Below, piece after piece: positions 1 through 11,996 of a DNA stretch of 64,000 nt. The notes beneath the pieces are model-generated. The model ran no database searches. It was given only the letters and a program-made list of their open reading frames with translations, and was not told where the DNA came from. Position numbers and translations under genes: made by a program. Source of the stretch: Iris pallida (Eukaryota > Streptophyta > Magnoliopsida > Asparagales > Iridaceae); the NCBI GenBank assembly GCA_029216955.1, contig JANAVB010010791.1, positions 5,722,838 to 5,786,837 of the forward strand, in the 5' to 3' direction. Every line of letters begins with the position of its first letter. Position 1 is the first letter of the stretch.

Positions 1-1190
1 CAACCCTCAACCCAAAACTCGCCTTTCGTGTATGAAGCATTGGCCTCCAGCATAAGATTGGCAAAATTCAAAGTGCCAAAAGCAAAAGTGTCCGAGGGCA
101 CATCACTGAGCAAACTCTCGGGGCACAAAACTCGTAGGGAGTAAGACGGCCCACCTCGCATGTAGGTAAAAACATCCTTTGGGTTTGAACTGGAGTCAAT
201 CTTGAAAGACCCTGCAAGTGCCCTTCCCTAGGTTGGGGTAAGTTCCCAGTTCATCTGTCTCTAAGAGGCCAAGCAGGTGAAAGCATACAACGACAGTTGG
301 CGCTCGGTCTTCCACACGCATATGTAAATACCCTTCGTATCAAAGAACCAGTCCTCTTTTATCTTCAAAATCTTTGCTTCGCAGGAAGCCAGTCTGTCCC
401 AAAATAGAAACTGGCGCTTCAAATAGACAACGTCGGCACTTCCAGCGACAGGGGTAGCACCCCTCTCCATTATGACTTAGAGGAAAACAGAAGGTTGTTC
501 CATGATCAGAGCCATGCACTCCGGTGGCTGGTCCAACATGGTTACAGCCTTGGGAGGATTGACAACCTCTTCATTAAAATACAGGCCCATCTGGCAGAAG
601 GAGTAGTCAAACATATTCTCATCCAACCTGGACAAGGTTATAGACACTGCATAAAGGGACAGAGACAAAAAAGTCAGCAACAAAAAAATGATCTTTTTCT
701 ATAAAAAAAATAAAAACCATGCATATTGTGCAGTATACGCATGATGAACTGTACATCAAGCGAAGCCTGGCATCAGCACATCTGAAATTATATGCATCCG
801 CACAGCTGAGCCTTGGCGCATCTTCAGGACCGAAGTCCATGCGCATTGGCAAAGTTGAACCTCGACGCATCTTCAGGATCGAAGTCTATGTGCGTTGGCA
901 AAGTGAAGCTTCGGTACATCTTCAGGGTATAGCAATATAAGCTACGCCCATACGCTTTAGCAAAGAAATTGGTCGATGCATGTTCCAGATGGTCACCCAT
1001 CCATGCGCCCAACCGTGCATGAGTGACTGTGTGTTCGAGAAACTCTCAACGGCGGCCACCTACGTATAACTTCTTTACGAACGTCGGGATGAGTCATATC
1101 GACGATCGCGGGCTCGTCGGCGGCAACCTCAACGAGCTTCTTGCCCTTGCCCTTACTCGCAACAGCGGCTTTAGGTGCTTTTGGGGCCAT
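1..1190 (-). pseudogene. Antisense plant-mobile-domain-like gene of Tat-1 (N-terminal part)
   Basis: Reads opposite to its host element. Exon 1 runs from the ATG at 1190 down to about 1068 and begins MAPKAPKAAV, a lysine/alanine-rich start. A donor of the form ac|gtaggt follows, then an intron of about 420 bases, a ctttatgcag acceptor at 648-650 and exon 2 from 647 to the window edge. Exon 2 includes FCQMG, AKILKIKE and WELTP, which match the gene at 22926-27472 in Tat-2 block by block, so the frame has been kept longer than the flanks. In-frame stops near 478 and 262 show that this copy is broken. The product belongs to a family tied to plant mobile domains; its biochemical role is unknown. 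The C-terminal part lies outside the window. Confidence 0.65.
750..945. repeat. Minisatellite (about 47-bp units) in the intron of the antisense gene
   Basis: Three to four imperfect units carrying gcgcatcttcagga and gaagtccatgcgcattggca. The reverse complement of the same unit fills the matching intron of Tat-2 at 23120-23400. Confidence 0.6.
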
Positions 1191-1290
1191 TGCTGTAAGT
1201 AGAAAGTTAAGGTTTTTGGAGAGCAAAATTTCGAAGAGATGAAGGTTGAAGAAAGAGAATAGAAAACTCTCTTTCTTCCCCTAAGCGCCA

Positions 1291-1297
1291 ATTTATA
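1291..1297 (-). promoter_or_regulatory. TATA box of the Tat-1 antisense gene
   Basis: TATAAAT on the minus strand about 100 bases upstream of the ATG at 1190. Tat-2 has TATAAATAG at 22815-22823 in the same relative place. Confidence 0.5.
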
Positions 1298-1516
1298 GGC
1301 TTAGGATAGCACGTGGCCCGATAAACGCATGACGCTTCAAAGTTCGTGCGAAGAGACGATACAAAATCTCCATAAAGGTTATCATTAATCTTCCAAGCTG
1401 TTAAATCAAAATCGAAGTGTTATCATTAATCTGCCAAGCTTAGTTTCTACTACCCATGCTTCTTGTTCAAAGTATCTCGAAACTTGTTTAGGTTATAAAA
1501 CCTTTGAATGGGGTCT

Positions 1517-3370
1517 TATAGAAGCATGAAATCCATGAGCCACAGAAGCTAAATTCAGTAAAGAGTATCCCTATGCGCTGCAAACAACATGCGTCAGATG
1601 CCACAGTCAAAACTGGCACATCGTAAAGACATCAAAGATAGTAAAAAGTGTAAAAAAAGAACTTTTTATTGATCACAATATATTGAAAATCTATTACATA
1701 AAATAGACTTTTCATTGATATTTAGGATTACATGGAAGATCTAATACAAAAAAAGCCTACTCTAAAGTCTGGCGCAGCACTTCTACGATGAGTCTCAGCC
1801 ACTTGCAGCTCAAGCGCATCACTTAACCTTGTCTTCCGCCATGTGCCACTGGGCGCATCACTTCGGCCATGTGGATCAGCTGCTGGGAGCATAAACGTGA
1901 GCAGCAAGCACAGGTGCATCACTTTACCTTATCTTCGGCCATATGGATTAGTCGTTGGTGACCGGCGCGTCTCTTCTGAACGAGACATTGGTTGAGCAAA
2001 ATTTGGGTTAGCAATAAACCTAAACCCGGTAATCAACATCTTGGCACTCGATGTTGTTTCGAGGAAGAATACGGCCAGTGAAGCACATAAGCACGAACTG
2101 CTCTACCAATAGCCAACTCGGTGCATCTCAGTTCTCTGATGGAGTCCTTTGTCAAAATCGTAGCTTCTTTGAAAGAGGAGATCTACATCCCACAATTGAT
2201 CGACTCACCAAGGAGAAAGCTCACAGCCATTGAAAGTTAAGTGTGTTCTTGACATGAAGTCAGGCAGAACGAGAATGAGCAAATCCTCCACTCTTCGAGC
2301 ATACCTATTTATCTAAAAATATGGCCAAAATCATGCGCCAAGTGGCAATCTCTCCAAAATTAGTGCGATGAACCTCATATTAATGACAATGAATCTGCCA
2401 TCTCGATTTTAACCAAGTCAAGAAGTTATTATTTCAAGCCCCAAACTGGGTAGAGTGATGCGCCCCATGGTTGATGTGCCCCACGGTTGATGCGCCCCAC
2501 AGTCGATGCGCCAACAAAGGCTCCTTGTCCATCAAACATTTAATGCTAAGTGTTAGATGTCAGCAGAACGCACCTCGAAGGCAGTACAGATAACAATTTT
2601 CATAGAAATCGAAGATTTACCTATGTCAGCACACATCAGTATCATCATTACCCATTTGTGTTGGTTACATATATGCTCAAACACGTAGCTAACCTCACCA
2701 TCCTTCGCATGTGCCCTAAATCCATGCACCTAGAACTCGCCATGCACCCCAATGGCCATGCGCTCAGTTCTCCCATATGAGTCTAGACGGTGCATCAAAC
2801 CTATCATGTTTCAACAGATCAAGATCTTTGAGGAATGTACACGCGCTACGTGTTATTAACTCAGTCATGCTCATGAACAGGTGCCAACCACCCAAGATCT
2901 CAACAACTTCCATGTGTCAGCTCATCCGCAGTCCAACAGTAAAGTTATACCATATTCAGTTCAAGCTTTTCGAAAGCAGCGTCCCTGCCTAAAAAGTTAT
3001 GTACGTAGCGTTCCTATGTGCCAAAAAAAGTCCATGAGCATATCACATTTACGCGCATGAATGGATCATTCCAACCTCTATAAATAGAAGGATGATTCCT
3101 TCATTCAACACACACAGAGAGATAGTCGTCCAGATATTCAAAGAGTCAAAAAATACATCAAGAGAGCTAAATTGTCGTCCATCTGAAGACTTGCAATTTC
3201 CTCTTGATCGTCGTCAAATCGTCAACGGAGTAAAGGAATCAGAAGCAGTATTCGATCTCCATCGTTGCACATCCCCAAAAAATGAATTATACTCAAAAGA
3301 TCCTGTCGAGGATCAAAATTGTATTATTTTTATTTGTTTATATAAAAGTATCTCCTACTTTTTAATGGCA
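1517..3370 (+). repeat. 3' LTR of Tat-1
   Basis: The start is set by the PPT-like ggggtct just before it and by homology to the Tat-2 LTR end (tagaagcatg). The end is set by AATGGCA, shared with the Tat-2 LTR. The terminal TG has decayed to TA. The body carries many gcgcat/atgcgc motifs, for example a run at 2458-2515, and a TATA box at 3079-3087 followed by about 280 bases of R-U5. No protein-coding content is evident; the short ORFs inside are not conserved. Confidence 0.65.
3079..3087 (+). promoter_or_regulatory. TATA box in the Tat-1 LTR
   Basis: TATAAATAG within cctctataaatagaagg, about 290 bases before the LTR end. The Tat-2 LTRs have the same element at 20731-20740 (minus strand) about 300 bases before their end. 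Confidence 0.55.
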
Positions 3371-3985
3371 AGCAACCATAAAGCCAAGAAATTTAATTAC
3401 TAGTCCCTTAAACACTATCCTCGATTCCCTTTCTATATATAGGTGTGTCTAGTCTAACACGATCATATCCACTCTACACTTTATTCCAAGATCGACACTA
3501 TGGTGTAACCTATCATCGCATATCCTTTCAATAAGATTCTCCCTAGTTAGGTTAATAGGCCACTGTCCAGTGTAACTCCATTTCTTGACCTATGCCTACT
3601 ATTCTACATTGTTCAAGCGAAACTTCCTTCGCCTCGATACAACAACAGAATTTCTATGAGGTTCTGTATCTATCTTAAGTACAGTACTTATAGGCTCATT
3701 CTATTCGTAACAAGACTTTCAAATTCTTTCATTATATTCTTCCATGTGGGAGCTCACACTCTAACTAGGGAACCGTATCAAATTCTAAAATTCTTTCTGA
3801 TATTCTTCTATGGTACTCCATTCATTTTGATTGAGAACCCTATCTTATCTTCCTCAATAAACCAAATTAAACTGTGCTATACTTCTACCTCCATCTCCAT
3901 ATAACCAAGATATTCTAATCCGTCCTGACCTACCATAGGTGAATAGCGAAAGGGTTTTGGTCCATTGCTCATAGAGTCCCTCGTT
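3371..3985. other. Undefined sequence between Tat-1 and LARD-1
   Basis: About 600 bases between the Tat-1 LTR end and the LARD-1 TSD. I recognise no family. On the minus strand a broken frame at about 3600-3900 contains EYQKEF-like residues, weakly reminiscent of a retrotransposon gag, but stops interrupt it. This is the old target into which LARD-1 inserted, and it continues for two bases (13311-13312) before LARD-3. Confidence 0.4.
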
Positions 3986-3990
3986 AGGGT
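3986..3990. repeat. TSD of LARD-1, left copy (agggt)
   Basis: agggt directly before the LTR start, matched by agggt at 13306-13310 directly after the second LTR. Confidence 0.9.
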
Positions 3991-4651
3991 TGTAAAACCC
4001 CTAAATTGTTACTATATTTTTAGTACTGATTTTTTTTATATTTATACGTCGCATAGTCGTATTGTACGTCGTACGGGAATTTACGATTTTCGTATTTTCT
4101 CGTCAAGTGCGAATATGTGCGAGTAATATATTTTTTAGAAAAATAATTTTTGATTTTATGGTGGTTTCAAAATAATAATTATTTTTTTATTTAGCAAGAA
4201 GGTATTTTAAAGATTTGATTATTATGTTTAATTTCAAAATTTGTTTTATCCAAATTAGTAAAAATGTAGTTTGAAATTATTTCCTATTAATACTTAAATA
4301 TATATTATAATTTTCAAAATTATTTAATATTTATATTTTATTATTCCAAAAAGATATTTAAAAATATTTGTTATTTTTGAAATTATTATTATTGGTATTT
4401 TGAAAAATATATATGGAAGTTATTGTGGCCATTTAAATTATGATTTAATCTTTGGATTTATTTAAATATATTAACTTAATACAAATAATTGAGATTTGAA
4501 TTATTTAAATTGATTTTAAACTATAGGGATATAATTTAATTAGATTTAAATGGGATTTATATTTGGATTTGGATTTGAATAAAGTAGGGAATTATCTAAC
4601 GGAGTTTTTAAACTATTCCTAAGCCTTATCCAAATGGGAATTCCCATATCC

Positions 4652-4660
4652 TATAAATAG
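4652..4660 (+). promoter_or_regulatory. TATA box of LARD-1 5' LTR
   Basis: TATAAATAG only about 660 bases into a 4-kb LTR. The same box lies at 10005-10013 in the second LTR and in minus orientation at 35474-35482 and 40285-40293 in LARD-2. Confidence 0.6.
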
Positions 4661-6136
4661 GCAGGTACTCGTCCATGTAATTCTATTCTCCAAATTTCTA
4701 CCCCATCGTGCATTGTGTCCGTGTAGTGTTCCATCCCCGTCTTATTCCAATCTTTTACATTTACATTATCATGTGTGTCGGACAACCCCCGACACAAACC
4801 AAATATCAAAAATCTAAGCCTAAACCCGAACCCAGCCTCCTCGACCCATTCCAGCCATCCACGGCCAAAGCCGTCCCCCAATTTACCACCGCCGGACCAC
4901 CACACTACGTCACCACCACTCCATCTCACAACCACCTCCCGCAAAATCCGACCGTCACAGCCACCCGGCTCCGGTCAACGTCCCTAACCTCCCCGACACC
5001 GCCCGCTGCCACCATCATCGCCACAACCATCGTCATCACCACCCCCGCCTACCAAAACCACCACCGACATCCCGTCCACACAACTCCCCCGACCATCCCA
5101 ACCACCAGGACCGCCATCGCGGCCACGGCCACTGGCCGAAACCCTCCGCCACCGGCGCAAGAGCAACCGCCACACACCCAGAACATCCAGAAAAAAAAGA
5201 GGAGGAAACCCTAACTCTCACCTCCGCTGCGCCGGAGCAGACCCATCCGCTGCCCACGCCTCCCTACTCGAGCTCAGATGGTCGCGGCAGTCATCCCACC
5301 GCCGTGCGCGCGTCTCCTCCGCCCGGCGCCTCTCTGGATCCAGTGCCGGAGCCGAGCGCCGGCGTGAAGCCCCGCTTTCGCCGCGTGCGCCGAGTCCCGA
5401 GCGACCGAGCGCCGGCGGCCGACCGACCCTGTACACCCTTCCCGATTCACCTACGTCGACCTCCTCCCGCTCTTCCCGCCGATCGGCGCCGCCTCTCCGC
5501 CCTTGTCGCCGAGTCCGCATCTCTGCCGCTCCCTCGTCCTCTCCTCCGATCATCCCCGTCCGCCCTCGGTGACGACCCCACCAGAAAACCTATGCTCCGC
5601 CGCCCTCCTCCCGGAATCCTCCGCCTCCACCGACAAACCCCTGCCGCCCGACCGAGATCCGCCGTCCCGAGCCCCTTCCCGATCTCGCCTTCTCCGCCGA
5701 GCCAGAGATCCATCTCCCTCTCGATTTCTCCGCTCCACCTTCTCACTCTCTCGCTCTCCGCTTCCTTTCCACCGCCCCCTTTCCTTTTCTCTCTCGATAT
5801 GGGAAAAGGAACAGTAGAGTCTAATATTATTATTATTATTATTATTTTTGTTTTCCTTTTTCCTTTTCTCTTTCCTTCTTCTCACCAACTCCTTTGTTTT
5901 AATCAGACATCCTCTCCCTATTTAACTTTATTCATCCATGCTTACTTTATTGGACAGTTTGTTTTAATTTTGGGTTAGTATGAGTTCTCGGGAAATGTGG
6001 GGGTGGGGGGGACAAGAGAAGAAGTAAGATATATATTTTATTATTTATATTCTTATTTTGTGTTACTAGTACTATGTAATATTTGATGTACATTCTTAGA
6101 AAATATTTATTAGTATAATATAAGCATTTCAAATAG

Positions 6137-6138
<2 letters not shown>

Positions 6139-6178
<40 letters not shown>

Positions 6179-6212
6179 TATATATATATATATATTAAAA
6201 AAATAAAAAATA
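6139..6212. repeat. AT-rich microsatellite block, left LTR only
   Basis: Two (TA)n runs separated by short A-rich spacers. The matching point in the right LTR (about 11503-11520) has only a short (TA)n, so this block expanded or contracted after insertion. Confidence 0.7.
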
Positions 6213-6622
6213 TATATATGTATATGTATATACTTATTATTATAAGTATTGGCGTTGCTATTAATTCTATTATTATTATTGTTAATAAAATTATTATTTC
6301 CTTGGGAAATTATTTATTTGTATTTTCTAAATTATATTGTAACAAATTTTTGTATTAGACTTCGCCTATATTTATTTTTCCAAAAATGGGTTTATGAGCC
6401 CTAAATTATTGATATATTATTTTTGTATGGATTTTAAAAAATAAAAATTATATTTGATGGAAATTAGTTTTTAGCCTAATCCGTTTTCTTATATTTTCAA
6501 GTAATTCTTTGTAATATTTTGGGATAAAAGAAATATATAGTTTTCTTTAATTATAACTAACTACCAAATATAGTTTCCTAAATAATAAGTATTTTAGTTA
6601 TTAAATAGTTTGACTACGAAGA

Positions 6623-6626
<4 letters not shown>

Positions 6627-6706
<80 letters not shown>
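6627..6706. repeat. (TA)n microsatellite in LARD-1 5' LTR
   Basis: About 40 TA dinucleotides. The matching run in the right LTR at about 11922-11991 is shorter. Confidence 0.9.
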
Positions 6707-6711
<5 letters not shown>

Positions 6712-8611
6712 ATATTTTCCTATACCAAAACTCTCCGGTTATCAAATCTTATCCATGACTAATCATCTATTTCCTATTCCTTTGCGAATCTCGAACTTCT
6801 TTATATCGTCCCTAACTAAGTTGACCGTTCTGGACCCGATGGAATACTCCATGTCGTCAACAGAGGCTCCCTTGCATAGTTGTAACACCGAAGTTGATCT
6901 TGTGCCACCTTTATTGTACCACACCAGGCAGCTCACCAGACGTCGCAACAGGCAAGTATACCTTGCTAATTAAACTGTCAATTATTTATTTACTGCATTA
7001 TTTATTTTGTTCATATTGTTAGTTTCCTTTGTTATAAACTGCGCTTCCAAGCCACACTTGGGTGCGAGTGACTTTATTAGTCGTTATTTTATTTTTTGCA
7101 TGATGACTTAGTGTTAGCAGACTACCTTCTTGTTGGAGGTATCCTTATATCTCCTTTGGCTGTGACACTCACACTACACGGTTTGAGACATTTTGTTAGG
7201 GGCACGACTTATTGACTAGCTATCTCTAAAGTCGTGTGACGGTAGATATTCGTAACTGCTATGGATAAGGTTTTAGAGACTCAAGCAGTTACAAAACTGG
7301 ACGAGCCATGGACATGACTTGAACAGTGTGGGAAATATTGGGGGAGGACAGTCGCTAGTGCGTATGGGAAGCCAAACAGGTAAACCACAATCTCCGGATG
7401 GAACTGTGGCGATATATTTGTAGATGCCCTCTGACGTTTTAGACGTTATGGACGGATACAGATGACTGGATGCCAGTTACGTACACATAGCCTAAAATCC
7501 CACCCATGCGCATGAAAGTTGTCCTCTAAATTACACATTAGGCGGTTAGAATATCCTTTGCATATTTGTGTCTAGGATAGTCATTTATATATTATTTTAT
7601 TCTGACAGTTCATATTAGCTTGTTCTTCCTGTATCTTGCTACGTCCGTCTGAGGACCTGGTTTTTCCCCAGGTGTGTGTTCATATTTTTTCGCAGGTATT
7701 CTAGCCAAGGCCGTGGTCTTCTCCATTCCTTCGAAGACAATTACGCTTGATTCGTCTTGCCATTTTTATCGCTCGATTTATTGTACATTTCTTTCATTGA
7801 GATAGTTGGTAGTAGACTTTGTCTCTGCCCAACGATTGTATCATAAATATTCGAGTTGATATTTATATTATTATTCTTTTCATCGTGGATGAGATTTAGT
7901 TTGTCTTGGATTACTACATTTTACAGCTTATGTATTCATACGAAATCTACGTACTTCGTATGAATACAGCTGGCATATTTACGTACTTGGTCCTACATAT
8001 TTTGGGACTGGGACGTTACATATTTTTGTGGTGGCCCATGCAGGTCTAGATAAATTGCTTGGTTACTTTACTGTACCAAGCAAGCCTGCGTATAGGATTA
8101 GAGTCTAGGATCTCATCCACATACTTGACCGCCTTCTCGCTTGACTCCTCGAGTTGCATCTTGCTTGATCCCTTATATCGTGATTCGTGCCCTCCTTTCG
8201 TGCTTAATATAGATTAATAAGGTAACCCATACTAGGTGGATGTGACCCATTGTTCCATCACCCTACTAGTTTAACTCTTGTAAGTTGGGTAGAATGCCTT
8301 ATGACCTAGCAATCCCTTTGTCCTTGTGACCTATATTAGCAAGTTCACTTAGGTTCTAGAATTTAGAGGACCCTAATCCATCTAGTCAACCAAAGACTGG
8401 GACAAAAGAGACTATAAGACGGCTATATAGAGACCAACATAGGATATAACTTAAAGTCTTAAGGAGTTTGAACTAATCCTACTCTATTTCAATCTTAATC
8501 TCTCGTGCTTATGTTTTTTTCCATCTTAATTAAATGTTGCTATTATAGCCTAGTTTTACAAGTTTAACCGTTATCAAACTTGTTCGAGACACATGCTATT
8601 GAGCGCGCGCT

Positions 8612-8682
8612 CACTAACATATTGTCTAGTCAGAACCGGTGCATGATGGTCTGATCAACCGAGTGCACTTTGGTTCGCTTTT
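8612..8682 (+). other. Conserved non-coding island of the LARD family
   Basis: 71 bases that differ at only two positions from 36304-36374 (minus strand) of LARD-2, while sequence on either side is much more diverged. It contains palindromes ACCGGT, TGATCA and GTGCAC. GTGCAC sits in an 11-nt loop closed by AACC/GGTT. A packaging, dimerisation or enhancer role is inference. Confidence 0.6.
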
Positions 8683-9330
8683 ATTTATCGTTATACGTGG
8701 GTGGAGATATAGTTAAGCTTGCTCTCTAGAATCTCATCTACGTCTACCTTGGCAATTCTCTTTTGAATTTATTCAGTCGTCTTTGAGCCACGTGTTCGTA
8801 TTTAATAAACATCTCCTTCGAACTCTTATTCGTTTTTGTCTTTCACTTAATTTGGAAAGACAGAACACTCGTACTTGATAGATAGACACCAAGTGCTCCC
8901 CTATGACCATAATAGTTATAATGGCCATCAACCAAGGCACGTATTTACAACTTCACCTCGAGTTATTCGCCCTATCCTTCGACTCTTGATCGTGATCTCT
9001 AATCAGTTGAAATTTAGAAATGACTAGAATTATTTCCTTAACCACCCCTAAACCTAGACGCATAACTTCACTCTAAGGAACCATGTACCATTGCTCTCTA
9101 ATTACTTTACCTTCATTACCTAACCCTTAAATCCTTCTCTATCTTGCATTAGCTAGCGACCCTCATCCATTGCCATATCCGTGCATTATTTTCATATTTA
9201 TCTAAATCACGATTCCCTAATGCATGTTTGTGTTAAATGTTGTTTTCTTGCCTCGTCCAACGATTTGATCGTACCCTTGTATCTTTTTCAACCCTCCTAC
9301 TCATTTTAATTTCGAGGACGAAATTCTTGT

Positions 9331-9343
9331 AAGTTGGGTAGGA
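9331..9343 (+). promoter_or_regulatory. Polypurine tract of LARD-1
   Basis: aagttgggtagga immediately before the second LTR, preceded by tttcgaggacgaaatt. It is the expected plus-strand priming site, though interrupted by three T. Confidence 0.55.
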
Positions 9344-11178
9344 TGTAAAACCCCTAAATTGTTACTATATTTTTAGTACTAATTTTTTTTATATTTATAC
9401 GTCGCATAGTCGTATTGTACGTCGTACGGGAATTTACGATTTTCGTATTTTCTCGTCAAGTGCGAATATGTGCGAGTAATATATTTTTTAGAAAAATAAT
9501 TTTTGATTTTATGGTGGTTTCAAAATAATAATTATTTTTTTATTTAGCAAGAAGGTATTTTAAAGATTTGATTATTATGTTTAATTTCGAAATTTGTTTT
9601 ATCCAAATTAGTAAAAATGTAGTTTAAAATTATTTCCTATTAATACTTAAATATATATTATAATTTTCGAAATTATTTAATATTTATATTTTATTATTCC
9701 AAAAAGATATTTAAAAATATTTGTTATTTTCGAAATTATTATTATTGGTATTTTGAAAAATATATATGGAAGTTATTGTGGCCATTTAAATTATGATTTA
9801 ATCTTTGGATTTATTTAAATATATTAACTTAATACAAATAATTGAGATTTGAATTATTTAAATTGATTTTAAACTATAGGGATATAATTTAATTAGATTT
9901 AAATGGGATTTATATTTGGATTTGGATTTGAATAAAGTAGGGAATTATCTAACGGAGTTTTTAAACTATTCCTAAGCCTTATCCAAATGGGAATTCCCAC
10001 ATCCTATAAATAGGCAGGTACTCGTCCATGTAATTCTATTCTCCAAATTTTCACCCCATCGTGCATTGTGTCCGTGTAGTGTTCCCTCCCCGTCTTATTC
10101 CAATCTTTTATATTTACATTATCATGTGTGTCGGACAACCCCCGACACAAACCAAATATCAAAAATCTAAGCCTAAACCCGAACCCAGCCTCCTCGACCC
10201 ATTCCAGCCATCCACGGCCAAAGTCGTCCCCCAATTTACCACCGTCGGACCACCACACTACGTCACCACCACTCCATCTCACGACCACCACCCGCAAAAT
10301 CCGACCGTCACAGCCACCCGGCTCCGGTCAACGTCCCTAACCTCCCCGACACCGCCCGCTGCCACCATCATCGCCACAACCATCGTCATCACCACCCCCG
10401 CCTACCAAAACCACCACCGACATCCCGTCCACACAACTCCCCCGACCATCCCAACCACCAGGACCGCCACCGCGGCCACGGCCACTGGCCGAAACCCTCC
10501 GCCACCGGCGCAAGAGCAACCGCCACACACCCAGAACATCCAAAAAAAATAAGAGGGGGAAACCCTAACTCTCACCTCCGCTGCGCCGGAGCAGACCCAT
10601 CCGCTGCCCACACCTCCCTACTCGAGCTCAGATGGCCGCGGCAGTCATCCCACCACCGTGCGTACGTCTCCTCCGCCCGGCGCCTCTCTGGATCCAGTGC
10701 CGGAGCCGAGCGCCGGCGTGAAGCCCCACTTCCGCCGCGTGCGCCGAGCCCCGAGCGACCGAGCGCCGGCGGCCGACCGACCCTGTACACCCTTCCCGAT
10801 TCACCTACGCCGACCTCCTCCCGCTCTTCCCGTCGATCGGCGCCGCCTCTCCGCCCTTGTCGCCGAGTCCGCATCTCCGCCGCTCCCTCGTCCTCTCCTC
10901 CGATCATCCCCGTCCGCCCTCGGTGACGACCCCACCGGAAAACCACTGCTCCGTCGCCCTCCTCCCGGAATCCTCCGCCTCCGCCGACAAACCCCTGCCG
11001 CCCGACCGAGATCCGCCGTCCCGAGCCCCTTCCCGATCTCGCCTCCTCCGCCGAGCCAGAGATCCATCTCCCTCTCGATTTCTCTGCTCCACCTTCTCAC
11101 TCTCTCGCTCTCCGCTTCCTTTCCACCGCCCCCTTTCCTTTTCTCTCTCGATGTGGGAAAAGGAACAGTAGAGTCTAA

Positions 11179-11215
<37 letters not shown>

Positions 11216-11919
11216 TTTGTTTTCCTTTTTCCTTCTCTTTCATTCTTCTCACCAACTCCTTTGTTTTAATCAGACATCCTCTCCCTATTTGACTTTATTC
11301 ATCCATGCTTACTTTATTGGACAGTTTGTTTTAATTTTGGGTTAGTATGAGTTCTGTGGAAATGTGGGGGTGGGGGGGACAAGAGAAGAAGTAAGATATA
11401 TATTTTATTATTTATATTCTTATTTTGTGTTACTAGTACTATGTAATATTTGATGTACATTCTTAGGAAATATTTATTAGTATAATATAAGCATTTCAAA
11501 TAGTATATATATATATGTATATGTATATACTTATTATTATAAGTATTGGCGTTGCTATTAATTCTATTATTATTATTGTTAATAAAATTATTATTTCCTT
11601 GAGAAATTATTTATTTGTATTTTCTAAATTATATTGTAACAAATTTTTGTATTAGACTTCGCCTATATTTATTTTTCCAAAAATGGGTTTATGAGCCCTA
11701 AATTATTGATATATTATTTTTGTATGGATTTTAAAAAATAAAAATTATATTTGATGGAAATTAGTTTTTAGCCTAATCTGTTTTCTTATATTTTCAAGTA
11801 ATTCTTTGTAATATTTTGGGATAAAAGAAATATATAGTTTTCTTTAATTATAACTAACTACCAAATATAGTTTCCTAAATAATAAGTATTTTAGTTATTA
11901 AATAGTTTGACTACGAAGA

Positions 11920-11996
<77 letters not shown>

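Larger units (their letters stand above)
1..3370 (+). mobile_element. Tat-1: Ty3/gypsy Tat/Ogre-like element, 3' part
   Basis: The right-hand end of a long Ty3/gypsy element whose left part lies outside the window. In order it holds an antisense gene (1-1190, minus strand), a polypurine-like stretch ending at 1516 and an LTR (1517-3370). The layout mirrors the end of Tat-2 at 20430-27472: antisense gene, TATA box, ggggtct PPT, and an LTR starting with a related TAGAAGCATG block and ending in AATGGCA. That fixes Tat-1 as + oriented. It is diverged from Tat-2 and clearly an independent, older copy. No TSD can be checked because the left end is missing. Confidence 0.75.
3991..8020 (+). repeat. 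5' LTR of LARD-1
   Basis: About 4.03 kb, TG...CA ends. Order: AT-rich U3, TATA box at 4652-4660, a GC-rich and proline-codon-rich stretch at about 4790-5800, (ATT)n at 5822-5850, AT-rich sequence with (TA)n at 6140-6200 and 6627-6706, then unique sequence. Long ORFs in the GC-rich stretch are open in several frames on both strands and are judged compositional. Confidence 0.85.
8021..9343 (+). other. Non-coding interior of LARD-1
   Basis: Starts tatttttgtggtggccc, a leader block that recurs next to the LARD-2 LTR at about 36897-36919 and, as agtggtggcctatgcagg, after the CRV-C LTR at 52506. It is the likely place of a primer-binding site, though I cannot match it to a named tRNA. No ORF above background. 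It holds a strongly conserved 71-nt island at 8612-8682 and ends with a PPT. Confidence 0.7.

Noticed and set aside
4708..5978. Pro/Thr/Ser-rich ORFs in the LARD-1 LTR (and 10061-11269, 34773-35174, 39569-39970)
   Set aside because: GC-rich sequence open in several frames on both strands; no domain, and the frames differ between copies.
6623..6973. ORF with a Tyr-Ile repeat N-terminus (also 11920-12258)
   Set aside because: Translation of the (TA)n microsatellite followed by LTR sequence.
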